From positions 7,307,501 through 7,371,500 of the forward strand of contig NC_070560.1 of assembly GCF_026914185.1 (NCBI RefSeq): a stretch of DNA of 64,000 nucleotides. The letters run 5' to 3'. Under the pieces are notes generated by a model. That model ran no database searches. It was not told the DNA's origin and worked only from the letters and a program-made list of their open reading frames with translations. The position numbers and the translations under genes are program-made. Source of the stretch: Puccinia triticina (Eukaryota; Basidiomycota; Pucciniomycetes; Pucciniales; Pucciniaceae). Below, one piece after another: positions 8,938-20,678 of the stretch. Position 1 is the stretch's first letter. Each line of letters starts with the position of its first letter.

Positions 8938-10010
8938 AAACAACCCTAACCTGGTCATCGAGTGGATACACACTCCACTCAATGACCCGGGTTGGCCATC
9001 GACTGCACACACTCCACTCGATGACCTAGCCAGTCATCGAGTGGATAACTATGTACATACTCGACTTGATAACTGGACCGGGTCATCGAGTGGGTACACA
9101 CTCCACTCGATGACCCGATTGGGTTATCCATACCGACTCAATGGCCGGACCAGGTCATCGAGTGGACACATGTGTACACTCCACTCGATGGCCGGACCGG
9201 GTCATCGAGTGGATACACACTCCACTCAATGACCAACCCGGTCATCGAGTGGATACACACTCCACTCGATGACCAACCCGGTCATTGAGTGAATAACTAC
9301 TCCACCGATGACCGAGTTGGTCATCGAGTGGGCTACCCGCTCCACTCGATGAACCAAATGGGACATCGAGTGGAGAGAATATCCACCTGATGACCGGATC
9401 GGCCATCGAGTGGATAACTACTTGACTCGATGTCCTGGTCCGGCCATCGAGTGGAGTGTGTATCCACTCGATAGCCGGACCGGGTCATCGAGTGGAGTAT
9501 TTATCCACTCGATGACCAAGCCGGTCATCAAGTGGGGTGTGTATCCACTTGATGACCGAGCCGGTCATCGAGTGGGGTTTGTATCCACTCGATGACCGGA
9601 CAGGGTCATTGAGTGGAGTAGTTATCCACTTGATGACCGAGCCGGTCATTGAGTGGGGTGTGTATCTACTCGATGGCCGGACCGGGTCATCGAGTGGAGT
9701 AAGTGAGGTGTGTGCACTCGATGACGGCTTGGTCATCGAGTGGAGTGTGTATCCACTCGATGAGCCGGTCCGGCCATTGAGTGGATCCACACCAATGACC
9801 CGGTCCAGCCATTGAGTGGATACACACCCGACTTGATGACCGGCTTGGTCATCGAGTGGATAACTACTCCACTCAATGACCCGGTCCGGTCATCGAGTGG
9901 AGTGCGTACCCACTCGATGACCGGGTAGTGGTGATCCACTCGATGACCCAAAGTCATTGAGTGGAGTATGTATCCACCCGAAGACCAGGTTGGTCATCGA
10001 GTGGGGTGCA
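8938..10010. repeat. Palindromic minisatellite (GGTCATCGAGTGG ... CCACTCGATGACC)
   Basis: Roughly thirty degenerate half-units of GGTCATCGAGTGG alternating with its complement, separated by 5-12 bp (often ATACACACT or AGTGTGTAT). Each pair forms a near-perfect hairpin of about 35 nt. Spacers contain CCGGACC-like blocks. Open frames through the array encode only repeats and are not considered genes. Confidence 0.88.
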
Positions 10011-10261
10011 TGTATGGGTGTTTGTTGACCCCATGATTGTGAGGTGTGTGAGATTGATGGCCGGTCTTGACGCGCCCAGGTTCATGGTGTGATGGGCACC
10101 AGTACGTTTCCTTTGCTCAGCCAGCATAAAATCCTCCTGGTGTGAGGCTAAAAATTTAATTGCGCAGCGTGCGCATCTCTACTGGTGAGGTGATAAAAAG
10201 TTGCTGGTGAAATCCAATCGTGAACCCCCCTAATATGAGACACGTATCGGCCAATCCAGGT

Positions 10262-10830
10262 ATCCAAGTTTATTAAAGACACAGTTTTTCCAAAATTAAA
10301 AAAAAAATAAGATCAAGGGTTCTCCCTTACAATTATACAAAATGAGAAAAAAAAACATCATGGGTTTCCCCATCAACAAAAGTTCAAAAAAAAAAAAAAC
10401 ATGTGGGGTTTTCCCACTACAAAAACCAGGATACAAAAAAAGGGGAATTTTACATAAGAAAAATCTAAATCTCTACCAGCCTTCCAACATTGGCAAAGCC
10501 GTGCCCCCAGGCTCACACCCAGCCCGCATCAAGCGCACAAGTCAAAAGTGATGGACATGAAGGCCCCCGGCCCGCAGCTAAGGCTGCAGACCCGTGGGGG
10601 GCCCACTCTTCAGCCCCTCAGACTGCGCACGTGCAACAGCGGAGGAGTGCAAGGATGTACCGCCAGCTGGAATTACAGCAAAAACAGAAACACCTGGGGG
10701 GACAAACAGAGTGGCCAGATGGCCTCTTTATATATCCGTTCAAGATCTGGCCACCACCCGCCATTACCAACAGCTGTCCTGCCTCAAATTCAGTCCACCC
10801 AGCCATTGTCTGACACCAAGCCACTCAACT
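10262..10830 (-). repeat. LTR-like repeat family B, copy 2 (inverted)
   Basis: Reverse-complement match to 1-605: TATCCAAGTTTATTAAAGAC at the left edge (complement of the 3' end), several GGGTTTCCCC/GGGTTCTCCC blocks, GCGCACGTGCAACAGCGGAG, and a TATA-like box (TTTATATATCCG) near 10727. With copy 1 it brackets the TA-flanked element in inverted orientation. Confidence 0.5.
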
Positions 10831-11064
10831 GTTGTTGGAAGCTGGTTTGGACACTCCACAAATTTCAACTGTTGCTCACAACCAGCTCCCCGCCAATCGT
10901 TGGTATGGCAATAAGTTTGCCTCCGCCACTCTCTTGGTCTCCAGCCAGCCCTTCAAGCATCTGTTCAGGCCTCACCCCGTCTGTCTTTGCTGCTGCATTC
11001 ACTGGGAATACTACACAGCTGGCCTAGCCTCCCTTGTTATGGCCAATCCGGGGGCAGAGAAAGA
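10831..11064. other. Intergenic stretch, no gene seen
   Basis: Between the family B repeat and the GC-rich remnant. Possible continuation of the repeat, but alignment to the other copies is not convincing. Confidence 0.4.
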
Positions 11065-11862
11065 TACGAGCGGTCTTCTGTAGCAGGACGGAGCGAGGCC
11101 TTGTGCAGGACGACACTGTTGATGCCCGTCTACCCCTTCCGCCCGCCGTCCCACCGCTCCGGGATCCCCGCGCCGCTGTGAGACCCCAGCCTGGAGAGCC
11201 AGCGGGTGCAGAGCAAGGGCTCCATCCTGCTCGCCGACCTTGTCTGGTCCCATTCCCGCACTGGCGCCACAGTCCATCTCCGCCGCCAGTTCTGCTTTTG
11301 GAACACATGCCCGCGACCGCGCTGTCGACGCTCAGCTCGGCCTAACTGAGTAACGGACTGCTCAGTCCTACGGAGTCTGATCTAGCGACAATGCCCAGAC
11401 GGCCTCCGAAGACACTATCCCTCTCCCGGGGCCCGTCCGACCGCGTCTTGCTCACCCCCGCTTCCGACCACCCTCCTCCTCATCCACAGCCACACTTAGC
11501 TGAGCCGGAGGAGCCCAACCCCGCCGACCCGCTCGAATGACTCATCCACGCCCAATGTCTCGCCTGCCACTCTCGGATCGTCCCCCGCAGACTTGACTCC
11601 CCGCTCTCCAGAAGCCGCGAGAGCCCGGCTGGCCGTCGCCGGCGTCGGCGATCAGGCCCGCTACGCCTTCTGGTGCCGCGGCTCCGGTAGGCCCGCCGAG
11701 GAGAGGTCGGTCATGTGTAAGCTCGTCGAGGTCAAGCGCCCCGCGGCGGCCTCCCCTTCAAAGCCTTCCCTGCCGGCCGGCGAGCTCAAGGTTCTGGTGA
11801 GGACGTGCAGCGGGTGGATGGACCTCAACGGCTATTTGCACGATTTTCTCAACGCTTCCTGA
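11065..11862 (+). pseudogene. GC-rich gene remnant, product unknown
   Basis: A sharply GC-rich block between AT-rich flanks. The best open stretch is 11593-11862, ending in GELKVLVRTCSGWMDLNGYL and a stop. Upstream, other frames give protein-like text (SKGSILLADLVWSHSRTG, RRQFCFWNT), broken by stops and frame changes near 11160-11345. I do not recognise the family. Base composition like the host genes at 42-46 kb suggests a decayed or partial host gene, but this is inference. Confidence 0.3.
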
Positions 11863-11869
11863 CCCTCTC

Positions 11870-13090
11870 TCCCGCCCATTTGCGTGTTCCTTTTTCTGCT
11901 GCACCTCCCCCCAACTGTGCTCATCCAGAAAATTTCTTGAATGAGATGTGAATACATGAAACTTGGCCCAAAATTTTTTTACGGCATTTAGCTCTGATCA
12001 ACAGTCAGGTCCCCCAAACTTATCATCCACAAGATATCCCTATCATTAACAGATTCTTCACCAAATTCCATTGTGATTATCACATGGGGGACTTGCCTTG
12101 TCCTATTGTTAATCTCAGAGATGCAATAACTGTTGTTGTATCTACTATCATACATACACTAACTCTTAGTGCATCTATTTTCAGAGATAAGACAAGATGG
12201 TTAACCACCATAAAATATGGATTTAGTTATTCTTAACTTGCTATCTTTTATCTACACTCACTGCAAAAGAATAAAACCAAGAAAGTATTGTTATTTGCAA
12301 AAATTCAAGGATAAAAGTATTATTGATGTAGTGCAGTGAAAAAATAACAATATGCTACACTAACAACAAATTTAGCATATCAGTCCACTCATAAACAATT
12401 ATCTCCACCTGGAACAGAAACTAATCCACCTGAACCTTCTGAAAGATCAACCTTTTCTGCTTTCTGCTCAATCAGCTTGGGGATGTGTCCATAGGCCTGT
12501 TGATCCCAAGCTGGATAACTGAGTGTGTAAATATTTCTAAGTTCTTCCACCAATTGTTTTTCATGCTCCCACAGAAATTAATGGGGCCACTTGCATCAGA
12601 AAAGCTCATCAGTTTAGCATTTGAGTCTTAATCAAGGGATGATGCACACAAGGCCTATGTACTTGGAGATTTATATAAACATGGGATTGAAGAAAATTGA
12701 AGCAATTATGTGGGGATTAAGCTTTAGCAAGTAACAAGGACATGTTTCAAGCTGCAGTCATTCAAAATTCTAATTCTTCTATAGAGTGAATTGCGGCACT
12801 TCTTAAATTAGCAATACTATCAGAATTTTCTTCAAATGAATATGAACTGCAGTGCAATGATTCAGGTCCCAATCAATTGATGAAAATGAGAGTCAGAGGG
12901 AACAACTGATTTTCTCATATTTAGTCACCAAAATTCAATCTAGCTGAAACAACTGGCAACAAGTGAATTTCATCAGCTAGAGGGACCTGCAAGAATTGAG
13001 AGCCATGGAGTTGGCTTGTAAGTGTGGCCTCTTAATCTGCCTAGACTTATTGAAGTCAGTCAGACAAGGAACCTGAAGATTTAGACCTGG
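11870..13090. other. AT-rich intergenic region, nothing recognised
   Basis: No sustained open frame, no clear repeat structure and no similarity to other parts of the window were seen. Confidence 0.5.
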
Positions 13091-13129
13091 GATTTACAGC
13101 GGCGAAGCCGCCTTGGACTCTAGTCTTAT

Positions 13130-13275
13130 TGGTTTTCCAATCCAATGTATTGAAAAAATTGGATTGTATTGACTTCTTGATACAATCCTGAAGTATTGTA
13201 TCACAAAACTGATACAAAGGATTGGTTGTATTGGTATCACATTGCAATACCAATACAATAAAAATACAGGCTTGT
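13130..13275. repeat. Left subterminal AT-rich repeats of the hAT element
   Basis: Dense TTGTATTGGTAT, GATACAA and CCAATACAAT motifs in both orientations, including a palindrome around TTGTATTGGTATC...CAATACCAATACAA near 13225-13260. Confidence 0.6.
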
Positions 13276-13385
13276 AGGGATTGTTTTTTTATGTAGGGGA
13301 GGTCAATTTCATTTTTAATGTACATAGAGTTGTTTATTGGCTGGTTACAATCATGAGGAGTGATTTTTTTTTTTTAAAAAAAAAA

Positions 13386-16320
13386 CTAAACACAGAGGTT
13401 TGAGAATTCATGTTTCTCAAGGGCCTTCTGTGTGGTGGCCTGGGTGATGATGTCCTGCGCAGCCTCAAAGGTTTTGTCTGGTTCCACGCCTTGGACCATC
13501 CATTGGTGCGAGCTAACGCATCGTTCAATTGTTCTTGCGGCTAGACTCCCTCGGTCACCGCTACAAGTATTGGCGGCGGCTGAGAAACACCTCTCCACGC
13601 TTGCAGAGGTCGCCGATCAGGCCAGATAGTCACGGGCAAGGAGGGCCAACGTTGGGAATTCTTGTCCATGGTTCTATCATATAAGTCTCAGAACCATTCA
13701 ATACTGCAAGATGGAAATTGAAACAACTTACTTTCCACCAATTCAAGCATTCACTTGCTTCAGCCGTAGGTAACTTATGCTTACCTTTGAGATAGATAGT
13801 AAGCTCATTGGCAAAAGGAACATTTACTGCTTGAGGAAAGTAATCAATCTCTTCTCAAAACTTTTTGCTTGAGTCTGGTTTATTGACAACTGGCGGGGCT
13901 GGTCTTGCACTTGATGCTGCATCAACTCAAGCTTTCCGAGAATTGAAGAGGTTGTTCATTAACTCCAAGAAATATCCTTGTTTGGAAGGTAAATACAACC
14001 TGAAGATTGATAAACAGAAGCTTGGATTGAGGACAGTTGCAATGATGATTGCATCACACTTCATTGCCTCGTTAAGATATGTCGTTGTCTTTGTGAGCAT
14101 CCGTGCAAACATTGTAATGAATTTGGGTTCGGCGCAAGATTACATCTTTTTCTTGATGAACGATCTGATGTGTTGATACTCCAAAATTAGCAAACATGCC
14201 GAGGAGTAATCACCCTCCATTTTCTTAGTCAGATAGTAAAATTCCTAACAAATAAGACCGTGCATGACAGATTAGTGTTTCATGAAAATGAAGGGAATGA
14301 AAAAAACATGAAATCAAAGATTGGCGCACACTGAGAGTATCATTTAATCTATTTACAATCTTCCACTTGTCTGGGCTAATTTCAATGTTGTTGAAGTAAT
14401 GATTTCCACCCTCTCGTTCCACTCAATTGTTTTTGTTTTCAATCAATTTGGCTATGATTTTTTGCGCTTGATAACCTCTATCCCAACTTTGGAACTTGAT
14501 GTTCCAGCAAATACCGTACCTGGCGATGAGGCTGGGCCCGTCAAAGTCAAGTTTTTTGCACCATGTTCCGTACTCAGACCGTTTGGCTTCTGAGGATGTG
14601 ATCCTCTGGATGACAAAGTCAACCTAGGCCAAAAAATCAACTGTTAGCCTTGGGAAAAAGAACGCATGCAGAAAAAGCAAACCTTTTTTAAACTTTTGTC
14701 AATCATATTTTTTCCTTTATCAGGTATATTCAAGGAATCAAGCTCATCATTGCTCTCACGTTTATCGGATCCCCCATCATTGTTGTCCTTGACTTGATTA
14801 TCAGAGGAGCCCAAAATTGTGTCCTTGATCACATATGGATCAGCTTTGGTGACGTCTTCAGATTCTTCCACGATGGGGTTCAAGTTGGGGGTGAAGCCGA
14901 GTGTGCTGCTTTTGGATGCAACTAACCCTTTTGTTGATAGCTCAATTTCCCGTAGCCCCGCGTTAAGGATCAGCGCGATTTTATGACAGAAACAATGGAT
15001 GTGATTTGCTGAAAGTTCAGGATCAACACCGGTCTTGATGAAAATAAGCCTTTCAACCTCAGACGCCATAGTGAAATTATTTGAGCCCAAATTGGTTGTT
15101 TGAGCTAAGATGTAATGGAAAAGATTATCATGTATACGTTAAAAATCAACTTTGAACTAAAGAAATGAAACGAAAGACTTATCTTGTCTTCAAGTTGAAA
15201 TTTTGTTAAAACATTCGCAAACGGGATTGCCAAAAGCTTTCCCTTGTGACTTGAAGCGATAAACTTCATTCCAAGGTGCGAGATTTTAAAATCCCAATCT
15301 GCAGTAACATACGCAACCAAGATGCCAAGAAAGGCATGATGGTCACCTTTTGTGGTCCAGACATCATGGATCAGTGTGAATTTGGAGCTGAGTTTCTGGA
15401 AGCAGAGGATCAGATTTGATCAGTATTTGATTGGAGGGGACAAACAAAACAACATACCTGTAAGCTGGAAACAACATTGGCCTGCAGGTTGAGATAGAGC
15501 CGGTGTGCCTCGGTTGCTGCCCAAGTCCTGGAATAGAGGACAATACCACTTTGGGCATAATTGAATGCAATACCCAACAGAAAGTCTCTGATCCGGCACC
15601 AGGGTAGCGAGAACCAAACAAGCCATAACACCAGAAGCTGGTTGAAGAACCTTGGGTCAAACACTGCATGTTTTGTGTAGGCCTTGATCGTACCATTTTG
15701 TTCTTCTTGTGTGTTGTTCTCAATATCCTTTTCTGTGAGAGGAAGTTTGGCTCCTTTAGCAATTGCGTCCATTTGTGCCGAGCAGGGCAAACGGTCCCAA
15801 TTACCATTGCAATGCTTCATAAGGTTTGATTTGGTCCCAACACCTTTTTTGTAAACAGCCGAGCACCACTTGCACTTATACATCATTTCCTCGCCCTAGA
15901 ACAGGAATACATAATAGTTTTGTGAAGCTTGTCTCTTTCCTGAAGTTGAAACTGAATAAAAACACTTGCAGTATCTCCTTTGTTTGCATGGAACGGTGGT
16001 TCAAAGTAATCAAAGATATCATCAAACGAACTCGTGGGCTTCCCTCTAAACTTCTTGACCTTCAAGTTGTTGTTTTCCGAGTCTTGTTCATGATCTATCT
16101 CATCTTTGTCTGGGTCCAAATTCTTATCAGCAGTAGTACCACTTTTTTTTCTCTTTGGCTTTCTTTTGGATTTTCCAGCAGAATTGTTAGGACTTGGTAG
16201 GGGAACTGCTGATCTTCTGTGAGAATCTGGATTGGAGCAGGCTGGGGTTCTGATGCGAGTGGACTGGCGGAATGGTGGTTGGGAAGGGGTTTGACAAGGT
16301 GATGAAGATGCTCGGGCCAT
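13386..16320 (-). CDS. hAT transposase with BED zinc finger (multi-exon, possibly decayed)
   Basis: Likely starts at ATG 16320 (MARASSSPCQTP...), with a low-complexity Ser/Lys-rich N-terminus. A BED-type finger follows at about 15850-15770 (YKCKWC, then NLMKHC). The hAT core is recognisable in separate exons: LIHDVWTTKGDHHAFLGI and ADWDFK (15300-15390), NNFTMASEVE and HCFCHKIALILNAG (14950-15085), TYLNEAMKCDAIIIATVLNP (13940-14090) and ANELTIYLKGK with CLNWW (13745-13850). The C-terminal dimerisation region reads RCFSAAANTCSGDRGSL and ends at 13386. Exons are separated by short stretches with stops. Several joins look intron-like, but I did not verify all of them, so decay cannot be excluded. 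The enzyme would cut and rejoin the element's ends in the nucleus. Confidence 0.7.
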
Positions 16321-16654
16321 TTCTGGAGAAAATTGGATTGGCCGCAGAGGGAGGATTTGCTGATGCAATGCTGGGTTTGGGCAATAGAGAAGAAAAAAAG
16401 ATAAGAGGGTTAACTTCTTGGGGGTAAAGAATAGAAGGCAAAGGGGGCAGGAGGAGCAGGGGGCGGACATTTCTGGAACCGTGAGCCAAGTGATCTGGCG
16501 AGCTTTGATGGCTTTGGATGAGATTGGTGTTTCTGTTTCCCCGCTTGCTGAGGAGCACCGGTGGCTTAGCGCAGGACAGGAAATTGTTGATCTGGTGATG
16601 GCTGATGGTGTTGGGCTGCCGGAGTTGCGGTTGCGGTTGAGGACTAGCCTAACT

Positions 16655-16712
16655 AAGCCTCTCAAACGGAGGGGGGGGACCCCCACGTCCCGAAGGGACT
16701 CTCTGTAGGAGA
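16655..16712. repeat. Short GC-rich hairpin (TAAGCCTCTC / GAGAGGCTTA)
   Basis: Ten-base inverted repeats enclose GGGGGGACCCCC and TCCCGAAGGGA, giving several nested stems within 58 bp. Lies upstream of the hAT transposase start. Confidence 0.5.
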
Positions 16713-17439
16713 GGCTTATGACTTATGTCATACTTTTTGCCTGAGAGTTTGGGGAATTTGTGGCTTTTTATGCCCTTTTTTCCTTTTGTCCTCCACACAG
16801 AAAAAACTGACAAGCCTCTTCTGAAGCCCTGAAGGGTCAATATAGCTGACCATCTTGGCTTCATATCCATGTCCTCATAATGAGGATTGGATGCATGAGC
16901 TGGATTGGCCAAGGCATATTGACCAGAGCTCGGAGAGCTTGGATCCTGTGGAATTGAATTGACTGAGCATACTGTTTTCCAAGGTCAGTTCAATCCACAC
17001 ATGTTATACAGCCCAGAATACCCCAAAAACCATAAGTTTGGAGGGTCATGGGAGGAGAACGCTTGTACTTCCAGAGACGTGTGTAGTGGCAAAAGATAGG
17101 GAAGAGTGAGACAAGTTTCATGATCCAAAGGGCATGCCTGGGGCCCTTTGGGAACAGGGTCAAAATTTGAATGGCACAAAACACCCACCAAAAGGCCTCA
17201 AACCCTCAGGTCAAAAAGTGGACATTAGTCCCAAGTCCCTCCTTTGGAGATTGCGCTTTGCGCCAGCCCAGGCTGTACCAGAGCCCTCCGAAGTGGGGGA
17301 CTTGTGTTAAGTTAGGGTTGAGGAGGACTGAGGATAATCTGCTAAGTTCTGGGCTGGACTCAGAGGAGGGTGGTGCGTAGGGGTTTGACCTGTAAGTGAC
17401 ACCTAGGTCGCGGCGTCGCGGCGGTGCCAATGGGCTTAG
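16713..17439. other. Non-coding region upstream of the hAT gene
   Basis: No convincing gene. Contains a GC-rich block GGTCGCGGCGTCGCGGCGGT near 17405. Confidence 0.4.
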
Positions 17440-17650
17440 GGCTTTCTTTCCTATACAGCCAAATACATATCTGACTTTTGCTGTATTGTATTGGTATTGC
17501 AGATACACGGGAGGAAGATCCTTTGTATAGGATTGGATGTGCAATCCACAATTTTGGCAATACAATGTATCGTATTGGAAAAAAATACAATCCCAATACT
17601 AAATATCGGGCAGTATCGTGAAACAATACAACCCAATACCAATCCGCGTC
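17440..17650. repeat. Right subterminal AT-rich repeats of the hAT element
   Basis: TGTATTGTATTGGTATTGCA and related motifs (ATACAATGTATCGTATTGG, CAATACAACCCAATACC) in both orientations, mirroring 13130-13275. Confidence 0.55.
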
Positions 17651-17782
17651 CCGGATTGGTTGCAGCGTTGTGATAATGAACAAAGATATCACGATGAGAG
17701 AAAAGGAAAGAGGGAGAGAAGAACAAGACAAAGAGGAAATTAATAACGCGATCAGATCACTACAACAAAACAAGTAAATACA

Positions 17783-18086
17783 GCCATTCTCAAAAAGCTT
17801 GCGGTTCCGGCAGCCTGAGAATCCGACAAACAAAATTTATTTTCTCAGCCCCCTCCCCTGTATTCTTCCAATTCTTCCACTCTTTGCACTCCTTCCCTCT
17901 CTCCTTCTCTCCCATACCCGCCCCCCCCCCCCACCAAAATGCCCCCTGACCCAGCCCCACCTCCCCGCCCAATTGGACCCACCCACATCTCAGCCGCACC
18001 CACCCACCAGCCAGCCAGAACCGACCGTCAGCCAGCCTCGCCGGATCCCCAACCGCCCAACAATTTTTTTCACCAGTTCGGTGAGT
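17783..18086 (+). repeat. Left long inverted end of the two-gene transposon
   Basis: Starts GCCATTCTCAAAAAGCTTGC and runs through a pyrimidine-rich leader, a poly-C tract, the ATG at 17939 and 142 nt of coding sequence to a GTGAGT donor at 18081. The complement at 24359-24666 differs by scattered substitutions and small indels in homopolymers. Confidence 0.88.
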
Positions 18087-18585
18087 CTTGGCCCCTCCAC
18101 TGGGCCGTCCAATCATTTGGTTGACTGACCCACCATTTCCATTGCATCTCTCAGGCCCATTGGTCCAGTTCGCCGAGTTAAACCCGTCCGCTTCCACAAT
18201 CAAGCATATCCAAATCATTGTGGCAATTATGGTATGTATGGTTTTTACCTCAACACGTACCGATGATGACCCCTTTGATGAAAGCTGAGAGAAATGTTTT
18301 CTGTCCAATCATCAGTCATCTCAAACCAAACAAACCAATTGTTTCTTCACACTCACAAGCCGCATTGACCCGCTCCCGTTTCCAAATGCCCCTGGGGAGC
18401 CGCAAGAATCCTACCTTGGCCCGAGTCAGCCCCCAGACTCCCAGGCAAACAGCTGTAAGCTGTTCTACAAGGAGGGTAGCAGATCGCAACCCAATGGCCC
18501 CGGCCCCACGGCTCCCCAAGTGAAACCTCCCCTCGCGGCTGCGGCACCATCAATCACGGCCTCCAGCGCTCCTCCGGTGGCCCGC

Positions 18586-19429
18586 TGTGGTGGCCCCTCT
18601 CGTGGCCAGCTAGTCAGGAGCATCTTCGCCGCCAGCAACATCAAGATCCTCAAGACTCTCAAGGCTCTCAGCTCTCCCCCATCTCTCCTCATCTTCCAAC
18701 CTCCTTTAAGATCTTTCCCCCTTTTTCCTTCTTTCCACCTTTCCTTCTCCTCTTCCCTTCTCATTCCCCTTCTGTTTCTTGGTCCTAACACAGCACCTGC
18801 TGTGGGTTTACTCACTTGTTTGTTTCTGGTTTTTCTCCTTTTCTGTGTGTTTTGCCTATCTCTTCTTTTCTTTCTTCCTTTCCTCTCTGTGGCTCTTTTC
18901 TTTCTGTCTCCTCATGCTGTGTTTTCTTTTAGTTGCCTCTGTGTTGTTTCTCTTCTCTGCTTCTTTGTTTGTTTCTTTTCTGCTGTTTTGTGTGTGTGCG
19001 CGTGTAGCGCGCGGAGGATATGATGAAATGTATGTGACATGTGGCTCTCCCGGAGTCCAAGTTCGCCGAACTTGGATGATGGGGGAGGCATGGCATTCTG
19101 ATCCCCAGAAGACGGTCCATCAAGAGTTTATAGATCCCATCTTCAGAGTTCCAACCTTCGAGCTCCGCTCGCCGATCCTCCTTCATCCAAAGTTCCGAGA
19201 TCCCTTTCTTTCCCTTCCCTAAGATCACATATCCTTTCCCCTCAAAACAAAACAACCGCCGCCGAGGATCCAAAACCCCGGCGAACATCTCAAAACCACC
19301 CCACAACCACAAAAGCTATCACCGATCCCATCCGCACTCATCTTCACGGACCATCACCCCGAGGGCAGCCTAAACAGCACCCATCCCCTCACACAACTGC
19401 CGCCGCTTAGCACGGACAGGAGTCCCTCA
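18586..19429 (+). repeat. Solo LTR of the Ty3 family, with 4-bp target duplication
   Basis: Begins TGTGGTGGCC, close to TGTGGTGACC of the Ty3 LTR, and ends ...GTCCCTCA. It shares a T-rich middle, GCGCGCGGAGGATATGATG, a CTAAGATCAC block and a CCGCCGCCGAGG block with the 833-bp LTR. CCGC flanks both sides (18582-18585 and 19430-19433). It lies inside an exon of the accessory gene. Confidence 0.82.
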
Positions 19430-19951
19430 CCGCGTGATCCTGATCAAACATCATGTCTACCAGATGTCCGCGGCAGGCCAAATTGCGCAAGTCAACCCGC
19501 AAAACACAACCGCAGCCAGCGCAAAGCCATGGGAGCGGGTGATCACGCAGAGCAATGCGTATTTGAAGACAGTGCTTCAACACACGACTTGGCCGAAGTT
19601 TCGACAGGACTGCATTGACTCCCTCAACTCCCTGGTCCCTTTCCTGGGGGCGCACCTCACAAAGATGCAGGGGGAGGGGCTGCTCCGGTGGCAGTTGATC
19701 ATCCCAAGCAACAAAACATTTGCTCATCAAAAGAACGCCATGGTCACCTCCGACAACATATTTTTCACTTTTGTGGAGGAAGCGGGAACAAGTCCCACGG
19801 CCTCACTATTGGTTATGGTGTCTATGACCAATCCGCGCAAGTTGGCGAAGGTCCAACAGGCCGTAAGTGGCATTCTCGCTCAGGTCATTATTGGTTTGCC
19901 GTTGTGGTGCGCCAAATGGTACAGGCGGTGATTCAGATCAAATCAGCAGTG

Positions 19952-20678
19952 TGTGGAGTGTATCCAGTCCTCAAGGTATTCAGCTTTTATCCCCCAGTCT
20001 CAAGAACTCAATTCTCAAGGCGTTTCAGGATCCCTTCCCCCCTTTCCTTCTGTTTGGCTGTGTTGTCTCTTCCTTCTCTTTCTTTCTTTGTTTTGTTTGT
20101 CTTTTCTCTTTTCTTATATGCGCGCTTTTGGATGGAGATGTATGTGGTGGGTTGGTGTGTGGTTTTGTGTTTTCTTTGGTTGTGTTCTGTTCTCTTTTCC
20201 TTCTTGTTGTTGCGTGTGCAGAGGTGCGCAGGTGTATGATGGCCTGTCCACAACATGTCACAGTCCCCAGAGTCTGAGTTCAGCTTGAACTCAGATGATG
20301 GGGCGGCATGGACTTTGTCTGAACCCTTTTCTTTTGGGCTTTTCAGATCATCCATCCAGAATCTTAATCTTATTGATCCCTCTCTGAGTCCGCGTGTCTT
20401 CTGAGTTCAAACTCTCAGCACTCGAGTCACATTTCCCCGAATCCCTTCTTTAGATCACATCCTCCGGCCCTCTTCGCCGGACTCCTTTCCTCTTCAGATC
20501 CTCAACAACAAACTACCGCCAACGGGAATCTACACCTTGTCGTCTCTCAACAAATCCCCCTCCAACTTCCGCTATCCTCGATTCCTCATCTCTTTTCCGG
20601 ACCACCGCGAAGGCAGCGCACAGCGCAACTCTCCCTTCCAGTGACTGCCGACGGCCCAGCACCGGTCGGAGTTCCACA
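19952..20678 (+). repeat. Second solo LTR of the same family
   Basis: About 727 bp starting TGTGGAGTG and ending CAGCACCGGTCGGAGTTCCACA, whose last 15 or more bases match the Ty3 5' LTR end. Shares GCGCAGGTGTATGATGGCCT, TTAGATCACATCC, CTACCGCCAACGGGA and CCGCGAAGGCAGCGCA with it. No target duplication is apparent. Confidence 0.8.

Larger units (their letters stand above)
750..10230. mobile_element. Large TA-flanked inverted-repeat element, host of the Ty3 insertion
   Basis: The two ends are perfect inverted repeats of 21 bp (GGGGGGTTCACGATTGGAT plus TT at 750-770; its complement at 10210-10230). Both are flanked by TA (748-749 and 10231-10232), the target duplication typical of Tc1/mariner-type transposition. 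No transposase is visible inside. The interior is short unique flanks plus a palindromic minisatellite, into which the 7.9-kb Ty3 element later inserted. Without that insertion the element would be about 1.57 kb. Related ends occur at 48898-49097 and at 52436. I infer a non-autonomous TA-targeting element. Confidence 0.65.
13097..17660 (-). mobile_element. hAT-family DNA transposon (limits approximate)
   Basis: Contains a BED-finger/hAT dimerisation transposase gene read leftward. It is flanked by AT-rich subterminal regions with inverted copies of TGTATTGGTATTGCA-like motifs (13130-13275 and 17440-17650). The left edge has CAGCGGCGAAGCCGCC; a loosely similar GC block lies at 17400-17430. I could not define exact termini or an 8-bp target duplication, so the limits are estimates. 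Confidence 0.6.

Noticed and set aside
8938..10010. CRISPR-like array
   Set aside because: Repeats are degenerate palindromes without unique spacers, and the sequence is eukaryotic.
18779..19222. Phe/Leu-rich membrane-like frame
   Set aside because: It is the T-rich part of a solo LTR translated.
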